Below, piece after piece: positions 1-9,907 of a stretch of 64,000 bases of DNA. The translations under genes and the position numbers were made by a program. The stretch is taken from positions 208,960 to 272,959 of the forward strand of contig FREU01000007.1 of the NCBI GenBank assembly GCA_900143615.1, read 5' to 3'. How positions within the stretch are numbered: the first letter of the stretch is position 1; every line of letters starts with the position of its first letter. Source of the DNA: Rhodobacteraceae bacterium Alg231-30. Lineage in GTDB: Bacteria > Pseudomonadota > Alphaproteobacteria > Rhodobacterales > Rhodobacteraceae. The notes beneath the pieces were generated by a model. The model did no database searches and had not been told where the DNA came from. It saw only the letters and a list, made by a program, of their open reading frames with translations.

Positions 1-3000
1 TCGATTTCCGCAGCCCCTTCCGAGGGCACAGCCGCCATCAGCGGCACAACCCTGACCTTTGATCCAAACGGCGAGTTTCAGGACCTTGCTAAAGGCGAGA
101 CCCGCGACGTCACGGTCACCGTCACAGCAGAGGACGCCCACGGCGCCACTTCCAGCGCAAACGTTACCGTCACCGTGACAGGCACAAATGATGCGCCTGT
201 TGCTGTGGCAGATACAAACGCGCAGGATGCCGTTGTTGAAGAAGGCGCACTTGTTGCGGGTGACGCAACCGCACAGGGGAATGTGCTTGGAAATGACGGC
301 GATATCGACACCACCGACACGCTTGTCGTGGCCTCTGTGGTCGCTGGGGCATCTGCAGGGATTGGCGGCGTAGGATCGTTTGTCAGCGGAACCTACGGAA
401 GCGTAAAAATCTCGCAGGATGGAACCTACATTTACAGCTTGGACGACAGTCGTGCTGCAACGGAAGCTTTGGCACCAGGCGAGGTTGTAACCGACGTATT
501 CACTTATCAGGTAAGTGATGGCAATGGAGGCATCGCCAGCGCCAGCTTGACGATTTCCATCACCGGCTCCGAAGACAACCGCACACCTGTGGCCCAAGCG
601 GACACAAAAACGATCGGCGAGGCTGATCTGGTGGGACCATCCGCTCCGGCGACTTTGACATTCAACGTACTGGCAGATAACGGCAACGGCGCTGATAGCG
701 ACGCGGATGGCGATGCCATTTCGGTTACAAAGGCCGGCGGTGCAAATGCTGGTACCGCCTTCCAAGTCACGACAAGCTCTGGCGTGGCGGCATTTAACGG
801 CTTGATCTTGATGGCAAATGTCGCGGCCAATGGCGATGTTACCTTGGAGACGCGCGATGGCAGCGGTGCGTTCCTGTTCGATGGTCTCGGTGGCGACGAA
901 ACTGCAAGCGTGAGTTTTGGCTACACAATTGCCGACACACTTGGGCAAACGTCCTCGGCTACGGCAACAATCACGATCCAAGGCTCCGAAGACACGCCAG
1001 TGATTACCGGCTCCACAAGTGCTAGCGTTTCCGAAGATGGTACGCTCACCGCATCGGGCATCCTGGCGGTGACCGACGCAGACGTTTCGGACGCGCCCGA
1101 ATTCACCGCAGCAACAACAGCCAGCACCTATGGCAGCTTCTCGATTGATGCGGCAGGAAACTGGGACTACGCGCTCAACAACACGGCGGCCCAGGCGCTT
1201 GACGGCGACACGCCCGTTCTCGAAACCTTTACCGTTGCGGCGACCACCGCTGATGGCGAGAGTGTTCAGACAACATTTACCATCACCATCCTTGGCAAAG
1301 AAGATGGGCCGGTCATCACGGGCGCGACCAGCGGCGCGGTAGTCGAAGACACGTCACCGTCTGCCTCAGGTAGCCTCACAGCGGCAGATGCTGACGCCGT
1401 AGATACCGCCACAATTACACCCCAGACCGATACAGCAGGCACCTACGGCACCTTCTCCGTAGACAACGCGGGCAATTGGACCTATAGCCTTGGCGCCGCA
1501 GCCCAAGCCTTGGCCGATGGTCAAACGGCCACGGAAACTTTCTCCGTCTTTGCAACCACAGCTGATGGTGAAAGCACAAGCGTCAACGTTTCCATCTCCA
1601 TCTTGGGACAAAACGATGGTCCGGTGACAAGCATCGTCGATGCCGGCAGCGTGCAAGAAGACAACGCAACGGTCACCATCGATCTCTTGGCAAACGCCTC
1701 GGATGCAGAAAGCAACACCTTAACTGTTTCGGGAATTTTGCTGTCGGATGGCAGCGGTACGCCGGTCAGTTTCACCGACAACGGTGACGGCACAATCGAT
1801 ATCGATCCCAGCCAGTATAGCGCTTTGGAAGGTGGGGAAAGTGCTTCAATTACCGTGACATATACGGTGAGCGACGGCATTGCTTCCGTTGCGGGCACGG
1901 CAAAGCTGGTCGTGAACGGTATAACTCCGCCAACGCCACCGGCGGCCATAGATGACGACTTTACAACCAGTGCTTTGACAGATGAAGACACAACCTACGT
2001 CTTTAGCGCGACAGAGCTGGTGGGCAACGACACTGACGTCAATGGCGACGCTCTGTCTGTGTCTTCCGTATCTTCCCTCAGCACCCTAGGAGCCACGGTT
2101 GTTCTAAACGGTGATGGCACCGTGTCTTACTCCCCCGCTTCGTCGGCCACGCTGGATGAAATGGCCGCAGGGGACTTCATGGTGGATAGCTTCACTTATG
2201 TAGTCAGCGACGGAAACGGTGGCACCGATACTGCGACAGTCTCGCTGCGGATCTCCGGTGTGAACGATGCCCCCATCTTGACCAGCTCAGTGGTTGCTCA
2301 GTCTGGTTTTACCGCGGATGCATTCAGCTACACCCTGCCTGCGGATCTCTTTACCGATCATGACGAGAACGGCGCTATCACATACTCGGTAACCTTGGAC
2401 GACGGATCTCCTCTGCCTAGCTTCATGAGCTTTGACCCAGTGAGCCGGACACTTTCCTACGACGCTAATGCGCCGTCGGTTAGCGACATCGGCCTGTATT
2501 CTCTAAAAGTAACAGCGACAGAGGTCGACGGGCAGTCAAACTCCACAGGGTTCACCCTTACGGTTCTTGACGGCACATTGATCGAAGGCACGTCGGCCAG
2601 CGAGGTTCTCAACGGCACGATCCAAGGCGACCTTATGCGCGGCTTGGGCGGCAATGACACGCTCAACGGTCTCACCAGCTCGGACGTTATGGATGGTGGC
2701 GCGGACAATGATCGCCTCTATGGCGATGCGGGCGACGACGTCCTGATTGGCGGCAGCGGCTCTGACTACCTTTATGGGGAAGAAGGAGACGACAACCTGT
2801 TTGGTGGCGACGACAATGACTACCTTGATCAGGGCGGCGGAAACGGCGTTCTGGATGGCGGGTCAGGCAATGACACGCTGCGGGCTAGTACAGATTCGTC
2901 TGGCTTTGCGGAAACCTTGATTGGCGGTGAGGGTAACGACACCTTTCAATACGTGGGCTGGCGCTCTGTTGACGTCGTCGACGCAGGCGCAGGCGACGAC

Positions 3001-5511
3001 TATGTCGACCTACGTGGCTACGGCTTTAACGGCGGCGAAGGTGGCGCAACAATTTCGCTCGGGGCCGGAGAAGACGTTCTAAACCTCACCAATGGCCACA
3101 ACATTTCGCAATATTCGGTCTTTCGGGTCACCGATTTCAATGTAGCCGATGATGTTGTCCGTATTGACGACTTCCTCAATAGCCGTTTGTCCGGCTGGGA
3201 CGGCGTCACCAACCCGTTTGCTGCTGGCTTCATGCAGCTGGTCGATGATGGAGCAGGCAACGCAGTACTGCAGATCGATACAAACGGGGGTGGAAACAGT
3301 TATCAGGATGTTATCGTCTTTGAAGGCTTGGCGGCGTCGAGTTTCACCGGTCTGAACTTTGACAGTGCATGGCCGCCTGATGGTAGTTTGCCTGCCGGTC
3401 AACTCATCACCGGTACCTCTGGCAACGACAGTATCACCGGCACCATTGGTGGAGATACAATCGAAGCTCTGGAAGGCAACGACACGCTTAATGGTGCGGC
3501 CGGTTCCGACAGCCTGGACGGTGGCGACGGTGCGGATCAGATCCGTGGCGATGCTGGCGCTGATACGATACTGGGCGGAGATGGCAACGACTTCCTTTAC
3601 GGACAGGAAGGAGATGACGATATCTTTGGCGGCGATGGACGCGATTACCTCTTCCAGGATCGTGGCTACGGCACACTCGACGGCGGCGCGGGAGACGACT
3701 ACATCTACGCGTCCACTGACAGCAGTGTCAACAATGGCACTCAGACGTTGATCGGAGGAACCGGAAATGACACCTTCTACAACGTAGGTTTCTACTCCAT
3801 CGACACTGTGGACGCAGGAGCAGACAACGACACTGTCAACCTATATGGCTATGGGTTTAGCTCTACACGTATGGGTGGTGGGACTGTCACTCTAGGCAGC
3901 GGCGCAGACAAGCTTGTTTTGGGGTCCAATACCTATGTGAATGCCTACGTGACCTTCACCGTCACTGATTTTGATGTGGCAGAGGACGTCCTTGACTTTG
4001 ACCAGTTCCTTGAAGGTAATCGCATCTCCGGATGGGATGGAGCCTCCAACCCGTTTGGCCCTGCAGGCTATTTCCAGTTTGTTGATGACGGGCTTGGCAA
4101 CACGCTGTTCCAAGTCGACAGCAACGGCGGAGCAGACAACTTCTATACACTGATAACCTTTGAAGGGATCTCATCTGGAGATCTCCTGCCCTCCAACTTT
4201 GCCAATTACTGGGACCTCTCAGGTACGGCACCAGTGGGTATATCTCTATTGGGCACTTCGGCTTCCGAAACGCTCTATGGTGAAAACGGGGCGGACACAA
4301 TTATCGGCGAAGCCGGAAGGGATTTCATCTACGGAGAAGCTGGCAACGACAATCTCGTCGGCGGGGCTGGCACAGACTACATCTATGGCGGTGTGGGCAA
4401 TGACAGCATCACAGGTGGCACAGACACTGACCGGTTGTACGGTGAAGATGGCAATGACACCATCTATGGCAACGAGGGTACTGATTATCTCTATCAGAAT
4501 GATGGCTCGGGCCTGTTAGATGGCGGCGATGGCAACGACTACATCTATGCGTCGACACAGTACCAAGGAATGAATGCGTTCGAGACGCTCATTGGCGGGG
4601 ATGGCAACGACTATATCTATGATGCGGGCTACTATTCCACCGACATGGTGGATGCAGGAAGCGGAGATGACTACATCCGCCTGCGGCTTCAAGGCAATTC
4701 CGTCGCAGAAGGTAAGGCGACAATCACCTTGGGGTCCGGCGCGGACCAGATAGAACTCTATCAATATTCCTCCGCCCCATCGAGCTATGTAATGGCGACG
4801 ATCACCGATTTTGACGTCGCCGAGGACAGCATTGTTTTCGATGACTTTCTATCGCGAAACCTGAACGGTTGGGATGGTTCGTCTAACCCATTTGGTGCAG
4901 GCTACATGCGCGTCATAGATGATGCATCCAACCCGGGATCGTCGATCCTGCAAGTGGATACAAACGGTGGCGGAAATAGCTTTATCGACTACATTGTCTT
5001 CCAAGGTGTCACCCCGGAGTCGTTCACCGACAACAACTTCATCATCGATGCGCTAACATCCCAAGGCTACGCGCCTGACGGGTCTGGCGTGAATGGCGGA
5101 GCTCAGATAGCAAACGCCAGCGGAGAAGCGTTGACCGGCAGTGTCGGTGACGACACTTTGCTTGGTGCGGCCGGCGCGGACACACTCTTGGGCGGCAATG
5201 GCGCTGATGATCTTTCCGGACAAGGCGGCGCCGACGTACTCGAAGGCGGATTTGGCAACGACACAATGCAAGGGGGGGCCGGCGCGGACCAATTTGTCTT
5301 CTCGGTGGGATCTGGCAGTGATGAAATCACTGACTTCCAAGTTGGAACGGATCAACTGGTGCTCAACGGCGGGCAATCGATCGACAGCCTGACCGAGGTG
5401 GACACGGATGGTGTCGGCGGCGTGGATAGCTTGCTGGTTCTGTTCCAAGATGAAAGCAGGCTGTTGCTCGACAATCTACTGGGAGTAACGGACTATAACG
5501 ATCTGCTTTGA
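1..5511 (+). CDS. Giant VCBS/RTX calcium-binding secreted protein (5' end outside window)
   Basis: The frame is open from the first base, so the protein begins upstream and at least 1836 residues lie here. The first half is a string of VCBS/cadherin-like beta domains, each marked by a GxNDAP- or GSED-type junction (near nt 180, 565, 982, 1294, 1606, 2260), and then a dystroglycan/cadherin-like domain at about 2305-2568. From about 2580 the protein is rich in RTX nonapeptides (GGxGxDxLx), which bind calcium outside the cell. Three long modules follow, each with an RTX block plus a roughly 200-residue segment carrying an SGWDG..NPF signature. The last 450 nt hold one more RTX block and a hydrophobic end (LLLDNLLG), typical of type I secretion substrates. 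It is likely an adhesin or surface-layer-like protein; no enzyme domain was recognised. No type I secretion genes are in the window. Confidence 0.9.
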   Translation, partial: SISAAPSEGTAAISGTTLTFDPNGEFQDLAKGETRDVTVTVTAEDAHGATSSANVTVTVTGTNDAPVAVADTNAQDAVVEEGALVAGDATAQGNVLGNDGDIDTTDTLVVASVVAGASAGIGGVGSFVSGTYGSVKISQDGTYIYSLDDSRAATEALAPGEVVTDVFTYQVSDGNGGIASASLTISITGSEDNRTPVAQADTKTIGEADLVGPSAPATLTFNVLADNGNGADSDADGDAISVTKAGGANAGTAFQVTTSSGVAAFNGLILMANVAANGDVTLETRDGSGAFLFDGLGGDETASVSFGYTIADTLGQTSSATATITIQGSEDTPVITGSTSASVSEDGTLTASGILAVTDADVSDAPEFTAATTASTYGSFSIDAAGNWDYALNNTAAQALDGDTPVLETFTVAATTADGESVQTTFTITILGKEDGPVITGATSGAVVEDTSPSASGSLTAADADAVDTATITPQTDTAGTYGTFSVDNAGNWTYSLGAAAQALADGQTATETFSVFATTADGESTSVNVSISILGQNDGPVTSIVDAGSVQEDNATVTIDLLANASDAESNTLTVSGILLSDGSGTPVSFTDNGDGTIDIDPSQYSALEGGESASITVTYTVSDGIASVAGTAKLVVNGITPPTPPAAIDDDFTTSALTDEDTTYVFSATELVGNDTDVNGDALSVSSVSSLSTLGATVVLNGDGTVSYSPASSATLDEMAAGDFMVDSFTYVVSDGNGGTDTATVSLRISGVNDAPILTSSVVAQSGFTADAFSYTLPADLFTDHDENGAITYSVTLDDGSPLPSFMSFDPVSRTLSYDANAPSVSDIGLYSLKVTATEVDGQSNSTGFTLTVLDGTLIEGTSASEVLNGTIQGDLMRGLGGNDTLNGLTSSDVMDGGADNDRLYGDAGDDVLIGGSGSDYLYGEEGDDNLFGGDDNDYLDQGGGNGVLDGGSGNDTLRASTDSSGFAETLIGGEGNDTFQYVGWRSVDVVDAGAGDDYVDLRGYGFNGGEGGATISLGAGEDVLNLTNGHNISQYSVFRVTDFNVADDVVRIDDFLNSRLSGWDGVTNPFAAGFMQLVDDGAGNAVLQIDTNGGGNSYQDVIVFEGLAASSFTGLNFDSAWPPDGSLPAGQLITGTSGNDSITGTIGGDTIEALEGNDTLNGAAGSDSLDGGDGADQIRGDAGADTILGGDGNDFLYGQEGDDDIFGGDGRDYLFQDRGYGTLDGGAGDDYIYASTDSSVNNGTQTLIGGTGNDTFYNVGFYSIDTVDAGADNDTVNLYGYGFSSTRMGGGTVTLGSGADKLVLGSNTYVNAYVTFTVTDFDVAEDVLDFDQFLEGNRISGWDGASNPFGPAGYFQFVDDGLGNTLFQVDSNGGADNFYTLITFEGISSGDLLPSNFANYWDLSGTAPVGISLLGTSASETLYGENGADTIIGEAGRDFIYGEAGNDNLVGGAGTDYIYGGVGNDSITGGTDTDRLYGEDGNDTIYGNEGTDYLYQNDGSGLLDGGDGNDYIYASTQYQGMNAFETLIGGDGNDYIYDAGYYSTDMVDAGSGDDYIRLRLQGNSVAEGKATITLGSGADQIELYQYSSAPSSYVMATITDFDVAEDSIVFDDFLSRNLNGWDGSSNPFGAGYMRVIDDASNPGSSILQVDTNGGGNSFIDYIVFQGVTPESFTDNNFIIDALTSQGYAPDGSGVNGGAQIANASGEALTGSVGDDTLLGAAGADTLLGGNGADDLSGQGGADVLEGGFGNDTMQGGAGADQFVFSVGSGSDEITDFQVGTDQLVLNGGQSIDSLTEVDTDGVGGVDSLLVLFQDESRLLLDNLLGVTDYNDLL

Positions 5512-5821
5512 TCCGACGGGCGCACGCCGCCCTGAAAGACAGCGCGCTTGGACCTATCCAGTAAAGAGGTTCTAAAGCCGTGACCACTGGTCACGTAGTC
5601 CAAGCGCCGCAGCCAACTCTTGTCACCTGCAGTCACAAAGGCGCGGCCAGGGTTTTGAGGCAAACGACTTGTTGGCCTGTCGTCAAACATCACCAAGGTG
5701 CATTCAACGCCTTGGTGACGCCGCTTTTTCCAATAAACTCGCCTGCGACACCCCACCCCGCTTGTCAGCACCGCTACATTTGCTTAAACCGCGCGGGAAC
5801 TACAATTGCTGGGATTAAACC
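5512..5821. other. Intergenic region before lysC
   Basis: About 310 bases without a convincing gene. A short GC hairpin (5518-5532, GGGCG and CGCCC arms) follows the RTX stop codon but has no T-run, so it is a weak terminator candidate. A poor promoter-like pair (TTGCTT at 5780 and TACAAT at 5801, spacing 15) precedes lysC. Small open frames here lack a ribosome binding site and family features. Confidence 0.5.
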
Positions 5822-7060
5822 ATGCCCGTTCTCGTGATGAAATTTGGCGGCACCTCTGTTGCCAATCTCGACCGCATCCGCCGTGCCGCCAAACGTATTG
5901 GTGTGGAAGTGTCCAAGGGCTATGACGTGATTGTCATTGTCTCGGCCATGTCCGGCGAAACCAACAAGCTGGTTGGCTATGTTGACGAAACCTCCCCGCT
6001 CTATGATGCGCGCGAATACGATGCCGTGGTCAGCTCGGGCGAAAATGTCACTGCCGGCTTGATGGCGCTGACTTTGCAGGAGATGGATGTGCCCGCGCGC
6101 AGCTGGCAAGGCTGGCAAGTGCCGGTGATGACCAGCGCAGCCCACAGTCAGGCCCGCATTGAAGACATCCCCACCGCCAATATCACCGCCAAGTTTGCCG
6201 AAGGCATGCGTGTCGCAGTTGTCGCCGGCTTTCAGGGCGTCAGCCCCGAAGGCCGCATCACCACTTTGGGGCGTGGCGGCTCTGACACCACCGCTGTCGC
6301 CTTTGCCGCCGCCTTTGAGGCCGAGCGCTGCGACATCTACACCGATGTGGACGGGGTCTACACCACCGACCCGCGCATTTGTGACAAAGCGACCAAACTA
6401 AACAAAATCGCCTTTGAAGAAATGCTGGAGCTGGCCTCGCTGGGAGCCAAGGTCCTGCAGACCCGCTCGGTTGAGCTGGCGATGCGCAACAAAGTCATCC
6501 TGAGAGTGCTGAGCTCTTTTGAAGAACAATCCGACGATGCAGGCACGCTGGTCTGCGATGAGGAGGAAATCATGGAATCCAACGTCGTCTCCGGTGTCGC
6601 CTATTCGCGCGACGAAGCTAAAATGACTCTATTGTCGGTGGCGGATCGCCCCGGCATCGCCTCGATCATCTTTGGCTGCCTGTCAGATGGCGGCGTCAAT
6701 GTGGACATGATCGTGCAGAACATCTCGGAAGATGGTCGCACCGACATGACCTACTCGCTGCCCACCGACCAAGTGGCACGCGCCGAAAAAGCGCTGCTGG
6801 CGCTGAAGGCTGAAGGTGGTCTGAACTATGGTGAACTGGTCACCGACATGGATGTGGCCAAAGTCTCTGTGGTGGGCATCGGCATGCGCAGCCAATCCGG
6901 TGTGGCCGCCAAGATGTTCAAAGTGCTCTCCGATGAAGGCATCAACATCAAAGTCATCACCACATCCGAGATCAAGATTTCCGTGCTGATTGACCGCAAA
7001 TACATGGAGCTGGCGATCCAGTCCCTGCATGATGCGTTTGAGCTGGAAAAGCTTGGATAA
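5822..7060 (+). CDS. lysC: Aspartate kinase
   Basis: Phosphorylates aspartate, the first step towards lysine, threonine, methionine and diaminopimelate; cytoplasmic. The 412 residues match the usual length of single-function bacterial aspartokinases. The N-terminal kinase domain has KFGGTSV at residues 7-13, SSGEN at 71-75 and LGRGGSD at 149-155. Two ACT domains occupy about 265-412 and would carry feedback inhibition by lysine and threonine. The start ATG has only a weak Shine-Dalgarno (GGGATT). thrC, a later enzyme of the same pathway, is also in the window but in another operon. ptsP follows 220 bases downstream in the same direction. Confidence 0.97.
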   Translation: MPVLVMKFGGTSVANLDRIRRAAKRIGVEVSKGYDVIVIVSAMSGETNKLVGYVDETSPLYDAREYDAVVSSGENVTAGLMALTLQEMDVPARSWQGWQVPVMTSAAHSQARIEDIPTANITAKFAEGMRVAVVAGFQGVSPEGRITTLGRGGSDTTAVAFAAAFEAERCDIYTDVDGVYTTDPRICDKATKLNKIAFEEMLELASLGAKVLQTRSVELAMRNKVILRVLSSFEEQSDDAGTLVCDEEEIMESNVVSGVAYSRDEAKMTLLSVADRPGIASIIFGCLSDGGVNVDMIVQNISEDGRTDMTYSLPTDQVARAEKALLALKAEGGLNYGELVTDMDVAKVSVVGIGMRSQSGVAAKMFKVLSDEGINIKVITTSEIKISVLIDRKYMELAIQSLHDAFELEKLG

Positions 7061-7063
7061 TTC

Positions 7064-7118
7064 CCTCCCGCGTCCGGGAGGATAAACTCTTCGCTGCGCC
7101 CGCGATAATGGGCGCAGC
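7064..7118 (+). terminator. Two consecutive stem-loops after lysC
   Basis: A perfect 7-bp stem (CCTCCCG 7064-7070, CGGGAGG 7075-7081) starts four bases after the lysC stop. A perfect 9-bp stem (GCTGCGCCC 7093-7101, GGGCGCAGC 7110-7118) follows. Neither has a T-run, so they may act as a weak terminator or as 3' end protection. Confidence 0.45.
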
Positions 7119-7178
7119 TGCGCACCTCACGCGCTTACATGCGCGCCGCAATGAAAAATTCAGCACATTGAGTCAGCT

Positions 7179-7207
7179 TTGACACAGATCGCAAGCAGTC
7201 GAACTCT
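7179..7207 (+). promoter_or_regulatory. Possible ptsP promoter
   Basis: A consensus -35 hexamer TTGACA lies at 7179-7184. The -10 at 17 bases spacing (AACTCT) is poor, so only the -35 is convincing. It lies about 75 bases before the ptsP start. Confidence 0.25.
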
Positions 7208-7280
7208 CAATAAACATTTTTCTTTCGCGCAGGTTGTGGTCTATTCAAACCCATTGGTGATTTAAGGACCTGTTTTCTGT

Positions 7281-9524
7281 ATGGCGCAAGACACACAATC
7301 CGAAAGCCGCAAGCTGCTGCAACGCCTGCGCGATGCTTTGGCAGAAGACAGCGCCGGACAGGAACGTCTGGACAAAATCACACATCTTATCGCCACCTCG
7401 ATGGGCGCGGAAGTGTGCTCGATCTATCTGTTTCGCGATCAGGACACACTTGAGCTCTGCGCCACAGAAGGTCTGAAAAAAGACGCGGTGCACCAAACCC
7501 GCATGAAGGTTGGCGAGGGGCTTGTAGGACGGGTGGCCAAGGCCTCCAAAGTGATCAATACCGACGATGCGCCCAGCGCCAAGGGTTTCCGTTATATGCC
7601 TGAAACGGGAGAAGAAATCTTCTCCAGCTTCTGCGGTATTCCGGTCCAGCGGCTTGGCGAAAATCTGGGCGTCTTGGTGGTCCAGTCCAAGGAGCGCCGC
7701 AGCTTTTCCCCCGATGAAGTCTATGCGCTGGAAGTGGTGGCAATGGTGCTTGCCGAGATGACCGAGCTTGGCGCCTTTGTCGGTGAAGGGGCTGCGATGT
7801 CCGCCCGCCACCAACAATCGGTCCTGCTGCGCGGCACCTCGGCTCAAGAAGGCGCAGCCGAAGGCCATGTCTGGCTGCACGAGCCGCGCGTGGTTGTCAC
7901 CAATCCGGTGGCTGATGACCCAGAGGTTGAGCTCGTCCGCCTGACCGAAGCCGTGGATGAGCTGCGCGTTGGGGTTGATAAAATGCTCAGCGGGGCGGTG
8001 CGCGGCGACAAAGAACAGTCCGAAGTGCTTGAAACCTACCGCATGTTTGCCAACTCCAAGGGTTGGATGCGGCGCATGGAGCAAGACATCGCGCGCGGCC
8101 TTTCCGCCGAAGCTGCGGTCGAGAAAGAACAGTCCACGGCACGCGCGCGCATGGAGCAGGCCACAGACGCTTACCTGCGCGAGCGACTGCATGATCTGGA
8201 CGATCTCTCAAACCGCCTGCTGCGCATCCTAACAGGGCAAGGCGCGGAAACCGGCGCCGAAATGCCTGCTGATCCGATCCTGATCGCGCGCAACATTGGC
8301 CCGGGGGAACTCTTGGAATATGGCCGCGGTCTACGCGGTATTGTGCTGGAAGAAGGCTCTGTTGGCAGCCATGCCGCAATTGTGGCGCGCGCGCTCGCAA
8401 TCCCCTTGGTGATCCACGCGGATCGCATCACCACCGAGGCGCTCAATGGCGACCACATCATGGTGGACGGCGATCAGGGCATTGTGCATCTGCGCCCAGA
8501 TGACACCGTGGTCACAGCCTTTCGCGACAAAATCGCTATGGCTGCCAAAGCCCAAGAACGCTATGCCTCGATCCGAGACAAAGCCGCGACATCGACTGAT
8601 GGCATCACCATCGAGATGCATATGAACGCAGGCCTGATGGCGGATCTGCCCTCGCTTAACTCTTCCGGCGCCGAGGGCGTCGGCCTGTTTCGCACAGAAT
8701 TGCAATTTCTGGTGCGCAACAAAATGCCCAAACGCACCGAACTGGCCCAGCTCTATTCCCGCGTGATGGAGGCCGCTAACGGCAAACGGGTGGTGTTTCG
8801 CACACTCGACATTGGCTCAGATAAAGTGCTGCCTTACATGGCCCCGCAGGATGAACCCAACCCCGCTCTAGGCTGGCGTGCTGTGCGCGTCGCCTTGGAC
8901 AAACCCGGCGTTATGCGCATGCAATTGCAGGCGCTGCTGCGCGCGGCCAACGGGCGTGCTTTGACCGTGATGTTCCCCTTCGTGGCGCAATATAGCGAAT
9001 ACCGCGATGCTCACGCCGAAGTGCTCAAGGCGCTGGAACGAGAACGCATTTTGGGTCATCCCCTGCCGGAGGACATCCAAATTGGTGCCATGCTGGAAAC
9101 TCCCAGCCTCGCCTTTGCGCCTCAAAAATTCTTTGAAGAAGTCGATTTCCTCTCCATCGGCGGCAACGATCTGAAACAGTTCTTCTTTGCGGCAGATCGT
9201 GAAAACGAACGGGTGAGGCGGCGCTATGACACGCTCAACGTCAGCTTCCTGACCTTTCTCGAAGGCATCGTGAACCGCTGCGCCAGCACAAATACCCCGG
9301 TCAGCTTCTGTGGCGAAGACGCAGGGCGCCCGATCGAGGCCATCTGTCTGGCTGCCATGGGGCTGCGCATCCTGTCGATGCGCCCCGCGTCAATTGGTCC
9401 GGTCAAAAGCCTGATCCGGCGGACGGATTTGGGCGCGTTGCGCGCAGTCATCCACGAAGCACGCGAACGTGGCGAACAATCGGTGCGCCATTCGGTGATG
9501 GAATTCCTGCGAAACAGCAGCTGA
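7281..9524 (+). CDS. ptsP: PEP-protein phosphotransferase of the nitrogen PTS (EI-Ntr)
   Basis: Takes phosphate from phosphoenolpyruvate and passes it to NPr (PtsO), the regulatory phosphorelay that senses nitrogen and carbon state. The 747 residues hold an N-terminal GAF domain (about 15-155), a PEP-utiliser N domain, the swivelling phospho-His domain and a PEP-binding TIM barrel. The phosphorylated His is at about residue 364 in GSHAAIVAR, and the barrel Cys is at about 677 in SFCGEDAGRP. The GAF domain separates it from sugar-PTS enzyme I. Its position behind lysC is, as I recall, common in alphaproteobacteria. Confidence 0.95.
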   Translation: MAQDTQSESRKLLQRLRDALAEDSAGQERLDKITHLIATSMGAEVCSIYLFRDQDTLELCATEGLKKDAVHQTRMKVGEGLVGRVAKASKVINTDDAPSAKGFRYMPETGEEIFSSFCGIPVQRLGENLGVLVVQSKERRSFSPDEVYALEVVAMVLAEMTELGAFVGEGAAMSARHQQSVLLRGTSAQEGAAEGHVWLHEPRVVVTNPVADDPEVELVRLTEAVDELRVGVDKMLSGAVRGDKEQSEVLETYRMFANSKGWMRRMEQDIARGLSAEAAVEKEQSTARARMEQATDAYLRERLHDLDDLSNRLLRILTGQGAETGAEMPADPILIARNIGPGELLEYGRGLRGIVLEEGSVGSHAAIVARALAIPLVIHADRITTEALNGDHIMVDGDQGIVHLRPDDTVVTAFRDKIAMAAKAQERYASIRDKAATSTDGITIEMHMNAGLMADLPSLNSSGAEGVGLFRTELQFLVRNKMPKRTELAQLYSRVMEAANGKRVVFRTLDIGSDKVLPYMAPQDEPNPALGWRAVRVALDKPGVMRMQLQALLRAANGRALTVMFPFVAQYSEYRDAHAEVLKALERERILGHPLPEDIQIGAMLETPSLAFAPQKFFEEVDFLSIGGNDLKQFFFAADRENERVRRRYDTLNVSFLTFLEGIVNRCASTNTPVSFCGEDAGRPIEAICLAAMGLRILSMRPASIGPVKSLIRRTDLGALRAVIHEARERGEQSVRHSVMEFLRNSS

Positions 9525-9652
9525 CACCGAACAAAAAGGCTAGTGGCGCCCTGACGTCTCCCAGCATTAAAGACCTGCCGACATTGCTCATCCATGTAGG
9601 GCGGTGATCCAAGCGCGTGATTTCTCCGTATCTCACTATGGAGGAACAAAAA

Positions 9653-9904
9653 ATGGAATTGAAATTTGTAAAAGAATCTTGGTCCGGGGTTATGGAGATC
9701 GACCATAATCCTACGCGCAACATGAACCTCAGCTCAGCCCATTTGCTGATGCAAATTCTAGCATGGATGTGGAGCGTGATTTTCTCGCTTTCGCTCGGCA
9801 GCTATCTCGCGTTCGGGATTTCGTCAATCGCACACACTCTGCTTCTCGGCGGCGTCTTTGTGACCCTTGCCGTGTTTCAGGCAAGTGAAAAGAGCAACGG
9901 GTAA
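9653..9904 (+). CDS. Small two-helix membrane protein of unknown function
   Basis: An 83-residue protein. A strong Shine-Dalgarno GGAGG at 9640-9644, eight bases before the ATG at 9653, fixes the start; an in-frame GTG at 9617 lacks one. The first 30 residues are polar with acidic and basic residues. Residues about 33-76 form two hydrophobic segments separated by a short SLGSYLAFG turn, so it is likely a membrane hairpin. It ends four bases before the converging EcsC gene. I do not recognise the family. Base composition is slightly lower in GC than ptsP. Confidence 0.6.
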   Translation: MELKFVKESWSGVMEIDHNPTRNMNLSSAHLLMQILAWMWSVIFSLSLGSYLAFGISSIAHTLLLGGVFVTLAVFQASEKSNG

Positions 9905-9907
9905 GCG

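Noticed and set aside
2600-5300. Short tandem DNA repeats resembling a CRISPR array or satellite
   Set aside because: They are RTX nonapeptide codons in one long open frame, without spacer-repeat regularity.
7147-7280. Possible small RNA or leader peptide before ptsP
   Set aside because: No frame with a ribosome binding site and no terminator were seen.
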